Source: Platerodrilus igneus
Taxonomy: Eukaryota > Arthropoda > Insecta > Coleoptera > Lycidae
Direction: 5' to 3'
Assembly (NCBI GenBank): GCA_036346225.1
Contig: JARFIW010000003.1
Coordinates: forward strand, 8,083,501-8,147,500
Length of the DNA: 64,000 nucleotides
Shown: positions 11,601-20,811 of the stretch, one piece after another
Layout: every line of letters begins with the position of its first letter
Numbering within the stretch: the stretch's first letter is position 1
Notes under the pieces: generated by a model
The model's database searches: none
Told to the model about the DNA's origin: nothing
The model's input: the letters and a program-made list of their open reading frames with translations, nothing else
Translations under genes and position numbers: made by a program

Positions 11601-12069
11601 TGATATACGAGTTTAGCGTTGAAGATATTTACTCTTATATCAAACAAGATATTCATAGATTTGATACTTCCGATTACGACGCCCATAACAAATATCATAT
11701 CCCATTATCAAATAAAAAGGTTCCTGGTATTATGAAAGATGAAAACAATGGTGATATCATGCTAGAGTTTGTAGGGCTTAGATCTAAAATGTACACTTAC
11801 AGAGTTCAGGATAGGGTAATAAAAAAGTCAAAGAGATCTTCCTTAGCAAGTATTAAACAAATTTCTTTTGATGATTATAAGAATGCTTTGTTTTATAAAC
11901 AGACTGTACAGAAACAGCAATGATTAATTAGATCATTCAAACATGATGTGTTTACTATTAAACAAAACAAAATAGTTCTTAATCCAAGTGATGATAAAAG
12001 AATTCTTAGTACCTCAACCACTGATACTAAACCTTGGGGGTATAACTATACACTCAGAAATGACTTGTA
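8668..12069 (+). pseudogene. Polinton protein-primed DNA polymerase B, broken
   Basis: Six frame blocks form one family-B polymerase. 8668-9126 is an N-terminal helical domain (ATG chosen at 8668; the longer frame from 8653 starts at GTG). 9205-9380 carries LKQWYKENVLDKI and EKDSGWAIQEVLHL. 9377-10261 has a zinc-ribbon-like CYRCLNNF…H block, the exonuclease motif YADLES (about 9648), a second zinc block with HCHICNKAF and RDHCHFTG, and HNLSGYDSH. 10274-10750 and 10743-11477 follow with PDLYLKTDVLLL, MYFDVNNLYG (palm motif A) and NLVYGKMMENV. 11580-11923 has motif C YTDTDSL and [13 protein letters not shown]; 11924-12069 the C-terminus. Stops or frameshifts at about 9124, 9200, 9375, 10259, 10745, 11476, 11920. 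Not functional. Confidence 0.9.
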
Positions 12070-12584
12070 AAGCTTCAACCACTGGCTCAAATAAAGAATG
12101 CAATTTATTTTATCCCGATTAACATACAGTATTTTTTTTAGTTATAAAAACTTCAGTGTTATGTTTATACCTGCACAAGTACACGTTTTTCTTTTTGGAT
12201 GTGTCTAAAAATAGGATACCTTTCAATCTGTCCGAGTTGAACTATATTAATATAAATGTATTGTAGAGAAAAAATAGTAGTAGTAACCGTTCTGTTAAAA
12301 AAATCCAGTTTGTTAATAACATATCAGTTAGTTTATTTGAGAAATGTATAACAAAACTTTTATTTAAATTTGACAATGTTTATTACTGTTTACTAAATCA
12401 CTTAATAATTCCAACATGTAAAAAATATTTAAGCAAAAATTATTATTATAACCCATTAACAATCAAACATTTGATATTGTTAAAAAAAACATGTAAAAAT
12501 ATAATAAATTGACTGTGATTGCTAAATGATTTATTGTTTTTTTCTTTTTTCATAATTTGTAAAGGTACAGTAATAATAAAGTAA
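12070..12584. other. Intergenic gap between convergent Polinton blocks
   Basis: AT-rich, no coding sequence seen. It separates the plus-strand polymerase from the convergent minus-strand capsid block and may hold both polyadenylation regions (AATAAA-like runs near 12090 and 12575). Confidence 0.5.
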
Positions 12585-13804
12585 TTATAATATTCTTATG
12601 CTATTTGAGAGTGGATTGTTTTTGACTATCTTATCATGAAGTATAAGGCAATGACAAGATGTATTTGGCAAAACGTTTCTGCTAGTTTCAAATTCTAATC
12701 TAATATCGACAGTACCAGATTTTAACGCTTCGTTTTGTCTAGAACAATCTATGACTACTAATGGTGCAATACTTCGTAAATCTTCAGGATTAGAAAGTGG
12801 TTCATTTTCCTTTTCGTAGTATGATTGCTGAAACTGAGCATACATGTCATATAACAACGCAGTCTGTTTATTCTCGAACTTCAAATTTAAGTTATCGTAC
12901 GGGAAAATTTCTGAATTTAAATAGAGTTTCATGTTGGTTAAATAGGAATGATCAAAACGACTGTAGTTGCTCATGTATCTATTTTTTTTTTTGGTTGGTT
13001 TGGAAACCAACAATTACAAATCTTGGTCTTTCTAATTGTGTTGTTGTTTTAATGTTCCATGTATGACGTTGCGTTTCTTGTAGAAGTTGATATTCATGCA
13101 ACTCCGATCCTCTAAACTGAATATGCAAATCCTGATTTTGTGCAACGCATTCTATTAAATTAATTTGTTGAGTATCATCAACGGCTACATGAAGCATTTT
13201 CCGTAAAACTTTGTTTAAAATAACTTTTGTTTCCTCATCGGGTGTAAGATTAATTATAGCATTAGTATCAAAACTAGAACGTAGTAAAACTAACTCATGG
13301 CGGAGGTTTAAAATATTTTTTTTTAAATCTTCGCATAATCCGAGAACCATTGAAAGGTTTATTGCAACGTTAAAATTCCCATTGGCATCAACTATTTGCG
13401 AATCATCTATAGGAAACCACCCAGAGTTTTGTGAATGTTTACTTTGACTGCTATTATAGGAAACATAAACCTTCATTATAGACGTTAATCCAGGATTCCA
13501 AACACGATCTACAATGACACCACCAATCTCATATCTAGTTTCATCAAAAAGCAGCAAAACCCCATTATTTACAAACTTTGCTGTCTGAGACGGCGTTCCA
13601 TCTGTTTTAATTAATTTGCCTTCTATCTACAGCATACTCTTCGATAGTAAAGCGTATACATCTTGTTGTTGTATAGGGATTTGAATTTCATCATTATTGT
13701 TTAAAGATGTGTTAGCATAAGGCTGATGAGTATGTTTTTCAATATTAACAATTGCATTGTCGAAGTAAACTTTTTCACGCACGTTCAGTATTTCACTATT
13801 CATT
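12585..13804 (-). pseudogene. Polinton major capsid protein (double jelly-roll), broken
   Basis: Minus-strand frames: start MNSEILNVREKVYFDNAI (ATG at 13802-13804), IPIQQQDVYALLSKS, a stop at about 13623, GVLLLFDETRYEIGGVIVDR, then WNPGLTS… to 12979, a frameshift, and the C-terminal block SRFDHSYLTNMKLYLNSE, FPYDNLNLKF, VVIDCSRQNEALKS, and TSCHCLILHDKIV ending at 12585. These blocks are characteristic of the Polinton/adintovirus hexon-like capsid protein. About 400 codons, close to or slightly shorter than relatives. The ATG overlaps the stop of the upstream ORF as ATGA, a compact viral arrangement. Disabled by at least one stop and one frameshift (near 13010). Confidence 0.82.
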
Positions 13805-14712
13805 CTACTGTTTTATTAAATAAATGCAGTCCTAACGATTGTAGAAACTGCCGGTTTTGTGTTGTTAGCGGTCTTGAAACAATCAATCGAGTGTCGATTG
13901 CTTTGAAATTTCCAGCATTTATAGCAATTCTTGACATATTGCGTGCATTATACTTAATACCCATGGCTATTGCAGAGCAGATTTTTTTTAAATGCAACCT
14001 TACAGTTAGCAGTTCTCCTCTGAAATTAACTAAATTTCCATCTTGATCTAACACTTTAACTATCATTTCATTTATTATGCGTGATCTGATTGGTAGATAT
14101 ATAATTGTAGGTGGGCACTAGACAATTTTAAAACCTGCAAGTACTTGAGGAAAAAAATTCATGTACTACATGGGCTGGTTTACTATTTAAATAGGATCCA
14201 CTTGCAATATTACAATCGATTAAAACTGCATTCACTTTACAAATGATGATCGCGTAGTCTGCTTGATGCGTGGCATATGCTAGCAATTTTCGTGGATTGA
14301 AACCGAGTGCAGGACCATTCAAATCCTTTTTGGTAAAATCCACATCTTCACTACATTTAATACTACATTTAAATGTATTATTGTCAGCTGTAATTTCTAT
14401 ATACACTGGCGTCTTTCTAGCGCTTCGTGATTGTTCCATACGACTACGCCATCTTCTATCGCCTAAAGCTTTTTGAAGATATTTATTAATTTCTCTAATC
14501 TCATAAGCACCTTTAGGTATTTCTATGAATTCTCCGTTAGATCCATAATAAAATTTATTATTTATTCCTTATTCTATGTTTGGAATTGTGTTATAAGACT
14601 CAAAATTTGTTAATCCTAATACGTACTCCGAACCATTATCCAAGTTTATAGTTGGATCAAAGTTGCTTGTTAAAACTGAAGTGTTTCCCGTTAGAGTAAA
14701 AGTGTACGACAT
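13800..14712 (-). pseudogene. Polinton minor capsid/penton-like protein, broken
   Basis: Begins at ATG 14710-14712 with MSYTFTLTGNTSVLTSNF and DNGSEYVLGLTNFESYNTIP, the usual N-terminus of the Polinton penton-type jelly-roll protein; a stop at about 14570; then IPKGAYEIREINKYLQKALG, LLAYATHQ, VLIDCNIASGSYLNSK and HVVHEFF, a frameshift at about 14145, a YLPIRSRI block, and VKVLDQDGNLVNFRGELLTV (about 14050-13990). The open frame then continues to 13800 through a region rich in basic residues and PLTTQNRQFLQSLGL, which may be a separate small protein fused by loss of a stop. Lies between protease and major capsid in the standard Polinton order. Confidence 0.78.
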
Positions 14713-14734
14713 GACAACTTCATACGCAGTTCTA

Positions 14735-15088
14735 TGTACTGCTTAAAAATTGTAAGCATAAATGTCCGCAAACACAGTAACGTACGATTGTTCTTGGTTA
14801 AAGTTATAAAGAATTTTACATACCCCCGCTATTCAAATAACTTATCAACTCTGTTGGCGGTCGCAGGTTTCCCTAGCTGTCATAGTAAATAGCGCTACTA
14901 CCAAACTCTTTATAAAAGGTCCAATGCGTGCCTACACCTTCTATTCCATCTAAATTAATTATACCACATTCTTTTAAATTAACTTTCTTGGGAAGATTGT
15001 TTCTAATGAACACTCCACGGAAATATGGTACTTTTAATTGCTAAACAAACTATATTAATTCTACATTGCTCAGTGCTCGATTAGGTAA
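14735..15088 (-). pseudogene. Adenovirus-type (C5/Ulp1-like) maturation protease, frameshifted
   Basis: Minus-strand blocks: RALSNVELI with two stops after it, LKVPYFRGVFIRN, ECGIINLDGIEGVGTHW (catalytic His in GTHW, about 14930), IYYDS(stop)GNLRPPTELI, and YNFNQEQSY. The catalytic-cysteine block CGHLCLQFL is present at about 14760-14735 but in a different frame from the rest, so a one-base shift separates His and Cys. About 115 codons remain. In Polintons this enzyme processes capsid proteins. Immediately follows the PLA2 protein and precedes the minor capsid gene on the same strand. Confidence 0.8.
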
Positions 15089-15090
15089 AA

Positions 15091-15861
15091 TCAAGTTGCG
15101 TTCCTTTGAGGTTTTGCAGGGGCTAAAAAAAGACCAAAACCTTTTTTATAAGGTTTAATGTACATGCCGTTTCCGAGTCCAATGTCCTGCATTGCCTTGT
15201 TATGACGTTGTTTTTCCGCTAGTTGTTCCTTAGCTATTTTAGTATCTGAAACTGCTTTTGCAACAGCAGCTGCACCTCCAGTAAGAGTATCAAGGGCGCT
15301 TAGGCATGCAAAAATTGGCATTAGTGGTAGAAAACCCCCTGTATTAGGAATTGATATAATACGAGCTGATTTAATATGCTTCTTATGTTTTGCTGTATTG
15401 GCGGCCTTAATTGCTATGTTTATTGCATCCATAATATTAGAACCTTTAGCCTTTTTTAAAGCTGTACGTGCTTGTTTGACAATACTTTTAATACGTAGGG
15501 TACTTCTTATTTTACGTTTCTATATCAGTTTTCTTATTTTATTGATATTTTTTGTTCTTAGTGATGTACAGGCACCCATACCAAATTTTACTTTAGCTTT
15601 AATTGCGGTAGCTACTCCAAATGCTGCTGCTTTTTCACCTAAAGACGAGTCACCAGAATTTAGTCTTTCTGTAGCTAACTGAGCTAACTTCGAATCTGCT
15701 TGATGGCGTTTAGATAGATTCTTTTCTTTGGAGTATGCAATATCGTGCTCCTTACAAGGCTCGTCTAACTTGTTTATTCCCTTGTCTCCAAATGGTAAAT
15801 TATTAATTACAGTATTTAACAGTCCGTTCCTAGTAGTTTTAGAATTATTATATGTAATCAT
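15091..15861 (-). pseudogene. PLA2-domain virion protein of the Polinton, one in-frame stop
   Basis: Two open blocks (15861-15520 and about 15520-15091) in one frame, separated only by a TAG at about 15520. The first holds a parvovirus-like phospholipase A2 motif: PFGDKGINKLDEPCKEHDIAY with the His-Asp pair at residues 39-40, then a helix with LAQLATERL and AAAFGVATAIKAK. The second contains RTALKKAKGS, PNTGGFLPLMPIFA, a small Gly/Ala-rich membrane-like helix, and GMYIKPYKKGFGLFL, a tail typical of Polinton virion proteins compared with adenovirus pVI. About 256 codons. PLA2 activity is thought to open endosomal membranes during entry. First gene of the minus-strand block. Confidence 0.8.
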
Positions 15862-15949
15862 TAGCGGACAACTATCCTCTCAAGCTGTGCAGTAAATAAA
15901 TAAAATATTGTGAATTAATGATTCTTTATATACTCGCCGTTTCTTATAT

Positions 15950-15951
15950 AC

Positions 15952-15997
<46 letters not shown>

Positions 15998-16003
15998 CCA
16001 CTT
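15950..16003. repeat. TA microsatellite in the divergent promoter region
   Basis: Two TA runs split by ACATA/TACA at 15954-15968 and 15972-15993, placed between the minus-strand virion block and the plus-strand ATPase, where the shared control region would be. Expansion here may have removed the ATPase 5' end. Confidence 0.9.
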
Positions 16004-16031
16004 TTTACAATCGAATTTAGTAATTGCAAAC

Positions 16032-16520
16032 ATGTGTGTTGTGAAACAATTAACATTTTTAACCATAAACAATAATGACATTGACGTGCAATCGTTAGCT
16101 AAAGAAAAATATTATACATTTTCCAGTTCTGATAATATTATATCACCATCTGATGTTCGAAATAATTCTATATTTGTTTTTGATGATGTAGCTTATGATA
16201 AGCAAGGTATTATTAGGGAATACTTTAGTATGGGACGTCATAAACAAGTAGACAGTTTTTACCTTTGTCAAAGTTATACTCGTATACCTAAGCACTTACT
16301 ACGTGATAATGCTAATCTTTTAGTTTTATTTAAACAAGATGATTTAAACTTAAAACACATATATGACGATCACATCAATACTGACATGAAGTATGATAAA
16401 TTCCGTGAAGTATGTGCTGCTTGTTGGCAAGACAAATACGGTTTCTTAGTTGTAGACAAAGATAGTGATACAGGTCATGGAAGGTACCGAATAGGTTTTG
16501 ATCACTTCATACATATTTAA
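16032..16520 (+). CDS. Packaging ATPase (FtsK/HerA-A32 type), C-terminal part
   Basis: A 162-codon open frame. It carries the Walker B segment NSIFVFDDVA (Asp-Asp at residues 51-52), the strongly conserved YFSMGRHKQVDSFYLCQSY block (sensor region), IPKHLLRDNANLL, FKQDDLNLKHIYDDH, and KYGFLVVDKD, all typical of the Polinton genome-packaging ATPase. The Walker A (P-loop) half is absent; TA microsatellite sequence lies where it should be, so the gene is 5' truncated and cannot be an active ATPase. First gene of the plus-strand block and divergent from the PLA2 gene. Confidence 0.82.
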   Translation: MCVVKQLTFLTINNNDIDVQSLAKEKYYTFSSSDNIISPSDVRNNSIFVFDDVAYDKQGIIREYFSMGRHKQVDSFYLCQSYTRIPKHLLRDNANLLVLFKQDDLNLKHIYDDHINTDMKYDKFREVCAACWQDKYGFLVVDKDSDTGHGRYRIGFDHFIHI

Positions 16521-16589
16521 ACCTTGAGAGACGCAAGTATCGCTAGTATCCAAGAATTTTTTTATTACATTAAACTTTTTACGCAATCA

Positions 16590-17050
16590 ACAAGGAGGCG
16601 ATATAACTTAAAAGAATTTTATTTAAGAAAAGAAACATTGTAAAAAACAAATTGCGCCACTTAAAAGATAGTTTCGGGTACAGATCACAAGATCTAAAGT
16701 CATACCTTGATACTGTGAAAAGAACAAATGCTAATAGAAGATATTATTCTGAAACAGAACAAATTCAGTGTAACAATTCATATAAACACAAAAATATAAT
16801 ATCTACATTAAACATACTTCCCCAAACACCCCGTAGATCTAGAACATTACCCTATAGAAAGCGTCTTGAAGTCGGTATGACAATGGAAGTATCAAATAAC
16901 GCCATAGATTATTTATATTGGAATGATCCCAATGAACTTGTTAATAGATTACGGCTTTTAGTTTCATCTCAGACTGCTGGACACACAGGTCACGGCAACG
17001 AAATAAATTCGATCATTGAAGAATTGCGCGGTACGAAAGTGATTAGATGA
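16590..17050 (+). CDS. Polinton conserved small ORF (LYWNDPNELV protein)
   Basis: The open frame from 16652 encodes 132 residues: a basic N-terminal helix, a Ser/Arg-rich middle, and the conserved C-terminal block YLYWNDPNELVNRLRLLVSS, followed by AGHTGHGNEINSIIEELR. This block recurs in insect Polintons just before the integrase. Coding may begin further upstream (helical residues can be read from about 16590, with a stop near 16605 and 16641). Role unknown; the DNA-proximal position suggests a virion or packaging function. It ends two bases before the next ATG. Confidence 0.6.
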
Positions 17051-17051
17051 T

Positions 17052-17495
17052 ATGACAATTTACAAATTTGGAAAACACTTAAATAACCGTAAAATAGATA
17101 TAAGTGAACAGGAATATGAAAACAAAAATGAAGGTTTTGAAACCTTGATTGAGTACAAGTTACATATGCTACATTACACGGTAGTAGCAATGTTTTACTC
17201 TAGTACATTCCTCGACGGTGACAAGACATTCCTTATTTTCAACAATAAACATAATTATGAATTTCCTTATGAGGAAGCAGTCATTGAGAATATTAAAGAA
17301 TACCCGCAAGACATTGAAATTGTTATAAACGAAAAAAGATATGTAATTGCACAGTTACAAGGATTTTTGCTTAAACGTGTGGATGTAATCAGCTTTCGTG
17401 ACAGCGGTGCTATCATAAACAATACCACACTGTATCTTGATTTTATATTAAAAGTTCCTTTCAAAGCAAGTGGAGCCCTCGACATTCAAACATAG
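17052..17495 (+). CDS. Polinton hypothetical protein, 147 aa
   Basis: Open, starts ATG 17052 right after the TGA of the preceding ORF, so the two are probably co-transcribed. No recognised domain. Residues 45-65 are hydrophobic-aromatic (LHYTVVAMFYSSTFL), the middle has many acidic and aromatic residues, and a later block LQGFLLKRVDVISFRDSGA followed by LDFILKVPF resembles an all-beta fold. Similar-sized ORFs often lie between ATPase and integrase in Polintons and have been proposed as minor virion proteins; that is inference here. Confidence 0.5.
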   Translation: MTIYKFGKHLNNRKIDISEQEYENKNEGFETLIEYKLHMLHYTVVAMFYSSTFLDGDKTFLIFNNKHNYEFPYEEAVIENIKEYPQDIEIVINEKRYVIAQLQGFLLKRVDVISFRDSGAIINNTTLYLDFILKVPFKASGALDIQT

Positions 17496-17543
17496 AAGTA
17501 TTTATTAATTGTACTTAATAAATCCTGATTAGAAAAATGTATT

Positions 17544-18485
17544 ATGATAGTTGCTCAATCAAAAGTGAAAGAGGATATAGTAAATGAACTTCATAAACCA
17601 GCAAGAATAAATTTCAAGAGACGCAAAGTGATAGTAAAAGGTTTAAATGACCTTCTTCAGACCGATTTGATTGAAATGCTACCATATTCGCAAACAAACA
17701 AAGGATTTAAATACATTTTAGTAGTTATTGAATGTTTCTCCAAATACGTATGGGCTGTACCACTTAAAAGTAAAACGGATATTGATGTTACTGCTGCAAT
17801 AAAAACAATTTTGAATAAATTTAAAAATCCACCAAGAAATTTGCAGTCTGATTTTGGTAAAGAATATTATAACAAACACTTTCAATCCTTAATGCAGACT
17901 TATGACATAAACCATTATAGTGTTTTTTTTACAAAGAAAGCATGCATTGTGGAACGTGTAATTGGAACTTTAAAAGGAAAAATGTGTCGCTTGTTTAACC
18001 TGAATGGTTCTTACAATTGGATAAAAAATTTAAGCGATATTGTGAAACAATACAACAATACAGTTCACAGTACTATCGGAGTCAAACCTGTAAAAGTAGA
18101 TAGATCAAATGAAAAAACTATTCTTAGATCATCATTTACCCACATCAAACTTGCAATCAAAATACCAAAATATTCAATTAAAGACAGTGTGAGGATTAGT
18201 AAACACAGGGAAGCATTTACGAAAGGTTACACGCCAAACTGGTCAAATAAAATTTTTAAGATTAAAAAGGTAAACGTAACCAATCCGACAACATATATAT
18301 TAGAAGATCAAGACGAGAAAGAAATCAAAGGTGCATTTTATGAAATGGAGTTGCAAAAGGTTAAACATCCAGGAATTTACCTGGTAGAAAAAGTCCTAAG
18401 AAAGAGTGGAAATAAAGTCTTTATAAAATGGTTAGGCTTCTCTAAGGTACACAATAGCTGGATCGATAAAAATAATGTTTGCTAG
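17544..18485 (+). CDS. Polinton rve integrase with C-terminal chromodomain, intact
   Basis: A 313-codon uninterrupted frame. Core: TDLIEML (Asp41), YILVVIECFSKYVWAVPLKS, QSDFGKEYYNKHF (Asp103), CIVERVIGTLKGKM (Glu137), giving the D,D33E spacing of Polinton integrases. A KQYNNTVHSTIGVKPVKV block follows, then an SH3-like ISKHREAFTKGYTPNWSNKIF segment, and a chromodomain at the end (GIYLVEKVLRK, KVFIKWLGFSKVHNSWI). The integrase inserts the element into host DNA; the chromodomain may steer it to modified histones. It is the best preserved gene of the element, while polymerase and capsid genes are broken. The core E context (VERVI) departs from the usual VERFN. Confidence 0.92.
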   Translation: MIVAQSKVKEDIVNELHKPARINFKRRKVIVKGLNDLLQTDLIEMLPYSQTNKGFKYILVVIECFSKYVWAVPLKSKTDIDVTAAIKTILNKFKNPPRNLQSDFGKEYYNKHFQSLMQTYDINHYSVFFTKKACIVERVIGTLKGKMCRLFNLNGSYNWIKNLSDIVKQYNNTVHSTIGVKPVKVDRSNEKTILRSSFTHIKLAIKIPKYSIKDSVRISKHREAFTKGYTPNWSNKIFKIKKVNVTNPTTYILEDQDEKEIKGAFYEMELQKVKHPGIYLVEKVLRKSGNKVFIKWLGFSKVHNSWIDKNNVC

Positions 18486-18595
18486 AAGTTGTTATAATAA
18501 TAATAGTTACTAAGGCTAACATTGTAAAATTATATTAAAATAAATAATACAGTCACAATCTTTCTATTGTTTTTTATTGTTATCAAGCCATTCTT

Positions 18596-19045
18596 TTAAT
18601 TAAAAAAAAAGGTATTTTGTTTTGCGCATGGCAGATTATTATTGCTGTGTCTATAACAATGGATGTTATATTTTAATCGATTGTTGATTTTTAACTCCGA
18701 TAGCTTAGGACAACCTAGTGCAAGCATATCAGTTACAACGTTTTGCATTAGATAGGTTTCAATCAATTTCTTCTTTTCTAGACCCTTCACAAATACTTCT
18801 TCACCGGGTCGGATAATTTGCTTCAAATAAAGCGTTATATATGATGACACCATTCCAGCCGTACCATGAAAAAGCCATGAATATTCCTTGTCACCCAGTC
18901 GTTATGTTTTATATGATCTTGGCTCAAACAACTAGACTGTATTGGCAGTTTAAAAATTTGATGCCAAACATCACCTAACAAGTCCAAAACCGCAATTTCT
19001 TTGCACACAAACTCGTTTTTCTTGTATTTAAATCCCTGAATATCA
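18596..19045 (-). pseudogene. Polinton-associated ORF, decayed
   Basis: Minus-strand blocks in two frames: GFKYKKNEFVCKEIAVLD, FKLPIQSSCLS, WVTRNIHGFF (19045-18870), then after a shift ITLYLKQIIRPGEEVFVKGLEKKKLI (18850-18770) and a downstream open stretch to 18596 with a phenylalanine-rich end. The order FVCKE… / WL(V)TRN.HG / VFVKG.EK is one I associate with an unnamed protein frequent in insect Polinton-like elements. Convergent with the integrase and next to the right TIR. Function unknown; at least one frameshift near 18855. Confidence 0.5.
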
Positions 19046-19200
19046 ATTATTTACATGTTTGTATATGTAGGTATGTAAATATATGCCGTAAATTTCGACT
19101 AATTAAATGAATATTAAAAGCAATCTCCTTATATAGCAGATTACCACCATCTGCGTACTTTGCTAACCTACTTTTTAACTTATCACAAGAGTGAACACAC

Positions 19201-19379
19201 ATTTTGAATTGAAACCGGCCCATGTGTATTTGCAGCCTCTAAACATATGTAAAAAACATAAATCAGAATCCACTTTAGTTAAACACAATTGACTTGAATG
19301 CGATATTTTGCATCTGACCTACTTTATAACTTCTCGCTAGAAAACCGAATTCAAAACAGCTCCACATTTTCTCTGCACT
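19201..19379 (-). repeat. Polinton right terminal inverted repeat
   Basis: Inverted copy of 3699-3880. Outer end CTCTGCACT at 19371-19379. Confidence 0.85.
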
Positions 19380-19587
19380 TACATTTTTCAACGTAACATA
19401 CGTGTGTTTTGAAGTCACACACGTGTGTTCCATTGAAAGTAATATAAAGCCGGTCTGTCTTCAAAACGTGCCCACACGTATTTTACATTGAAAGTATATA
19501 AGGCCGGTCTGGATTCAAAACGGTGCACGTGCATTTTACATGGAAAAAACATACGCGTACACCGTTTTGAATTCAGACCGGCCTTAC
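19380..19587. repeat. GGCCGGTCTG repeat cluster with hairpin
   Basis: Just outside the right TIR a motif GGCCGGTCTG..TTCAAAACG.GC with a trailing CACGTATTTTACAT.GAAA recurs at 19449, 19501 and, inverted, at 19560-19586; weaker versions are at 19404 and inside both TIRs (GGGCCG.TTTGA.TTCAAA). Arms 19499-19525 and 19560-19586 form a 27 bp stem with one mismatch around a 34 base loop. Confidence 0.8.
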
Positions 19588-19932
19588 ATCACTACTATTC
19601 GAGTATATCAAAACCCACAGGTAACGAAGAAATTTGCAAATCTACCCAAACTACAGTTCAAGATTCCTCAAACCGAAGACAACGAAATTATCAAAAAACC
19701 GATGCAACTAGAACATCCAGAACTCGACGACCTCAGTCACGCAGCGAAATTAATGGACAATTATAAAAAACATTTAAGTGAGTTAAAAGTGCCAAAGCTA
19801 CATTACGACAATGTCAGTGTTTGGACAATATTGTTGATTATTGTAATAATTTTATTAACTTATATTCATTTTACAAAATGTATGTTAGATGTAAGAACAA
19901 AGAATTCACAAATGATACCTTATGGGCATTGA
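19588..19932 (+). pseudogene. Retroviral-type envelope protein, C-terminal part
   Basis: The open frame to TGA at 19930-19932 (its formal start at 19540 lies in the hairpin) encodes about 114 residues: a proline/lysine-rich stretch, a probable heptad helix LDDLSHAAKLMDNYKKHLSEL, and a single transmembrane segment VWTILLIIVIILLTYIHF followed by a short cytoplasmic tail. That is the layout of the stalk, membrane anchor and tail of a class I insect retroviral envelope protein. It is on the same strand as 3249-3698 and beyond the Polinton, as expected if the Polinton inserted into one envelope gene. Followed by a purine run and AGTTACACA that could start an LTR. Confidence 0.5.
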
Positions 19933-19958
19933 GTTATAATGTTTTAATTTTCATCTAA

Positions 19959-20000
19959 GTCGGGAGAAGTTACACATCCCCCAAATTAATATGTATACAA
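19959..20000 (+). promoter_or_regulatory. Possible polypurine tract and LTR start
   Basis: GTCGGGAGA (19959-19967) followed by AGTTACACATCCCCC 25 bases after the envelope-like stop. Errantivirus LTRs commonly start AGT after such a tract. No second LTR is in the window to confirm it; the LTR would extend toward 20500. Confidence 0.35.
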
Positions 20001-20777
20001 ATATAAATATAATTATTATGTCTTAAGAAATAGAATGTTACATTGCATAATTCAAGGACACATTATAAAAGGTTATTGAAAGTTCATATCAGACGTGAGA
20101 GTGGAAGCAACTACTTTGTATTACAGACGCAACATGATACTGCAGGTGAAGGACACAATGAACTATAAGAAAGCAGTTTTTATAATTAAGGTTACTAAGA
20201 AGTAAGACATTGTATCTATCAAGAAATAGCAGACGGTGAGTTCTGCATTTTCCACAAGACGATGTGAGAGCAGGAATTACATAAGTATCCCGAGGAGGCC
20301 ATGATGGTCAGTCAGTTTCGAACTTCATAACTTTAACAATGTTGGTAGTTCAAGCTACTCACCGTAATTTTTAATTATTAATTATTGATTTATTAACTTC
20401 AAGTATTTTTGTTAATTTCAATTACTTAATGTATAATGAATATAAACGTCTAAATTGTTGTAACAGAAATAAATTATTTTTTGTAATTAAATAATTAAAA
20501 AGAAAATTGATAGAAGAGTTTTTGACGACAAAACTTTATAAAAAGAAGCTTCCAAAGGCACAAAACATATCTCGCTGACTAAAGTTAAACATTCCTTGTT
20601 GACAATTTATAATTCTTTACAAGTGGATTTTAAATGCAATTTTAAACTAATTGGTAGGAGATTAACATAAAGTTAAATAATTATTTTCTTGGACTACGAA
20701 TAGCGACGGAGCTAGTTTTGTTTAATTTAAGTATAATATTATTGGAAAAGTAAATGAATAGTTTGAAAGATTAAGAA

Positions 20778-20811
<34 letters not shown>

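Larger units (their letters stand above)
3699..19379. mobile_element. Polinton/Maverick DNA transposon, about 15.7 kb, with TIRs
   Basis: Bounded by inverted copies that start AGTGCAGAGAAAATG on the left and end with its complement on the right. Contents are the full Polinton set: DNA polymerase B (8.7-12.1 kb, plus), major capsid, minor capsid, protease and PLA2 virion protein as a minus-strand block (12.6-15.9 kb), then packaging ATPase, two small ORFs and integrase (16.0-18.5 kb, plus), and a minus-strand ORF at 18.6-19.05 kb. Length fits the 15-20 kb of the family. Most genes carry stops or frameshifts; the integrase and several small ORFs are open. The expected 6 bp target duplication was not seen (flanks CGAAGT and TACATT). 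Later insertions (SINE, Penelope pair) are nested in its left third. Confidence 0.88.

Noticed and set aside
3693..19385. 6 bp target-site duplication of the Polinton
   Set aside because: Flanking hexamers CGAAGT and TACATT differ; none is claimed.
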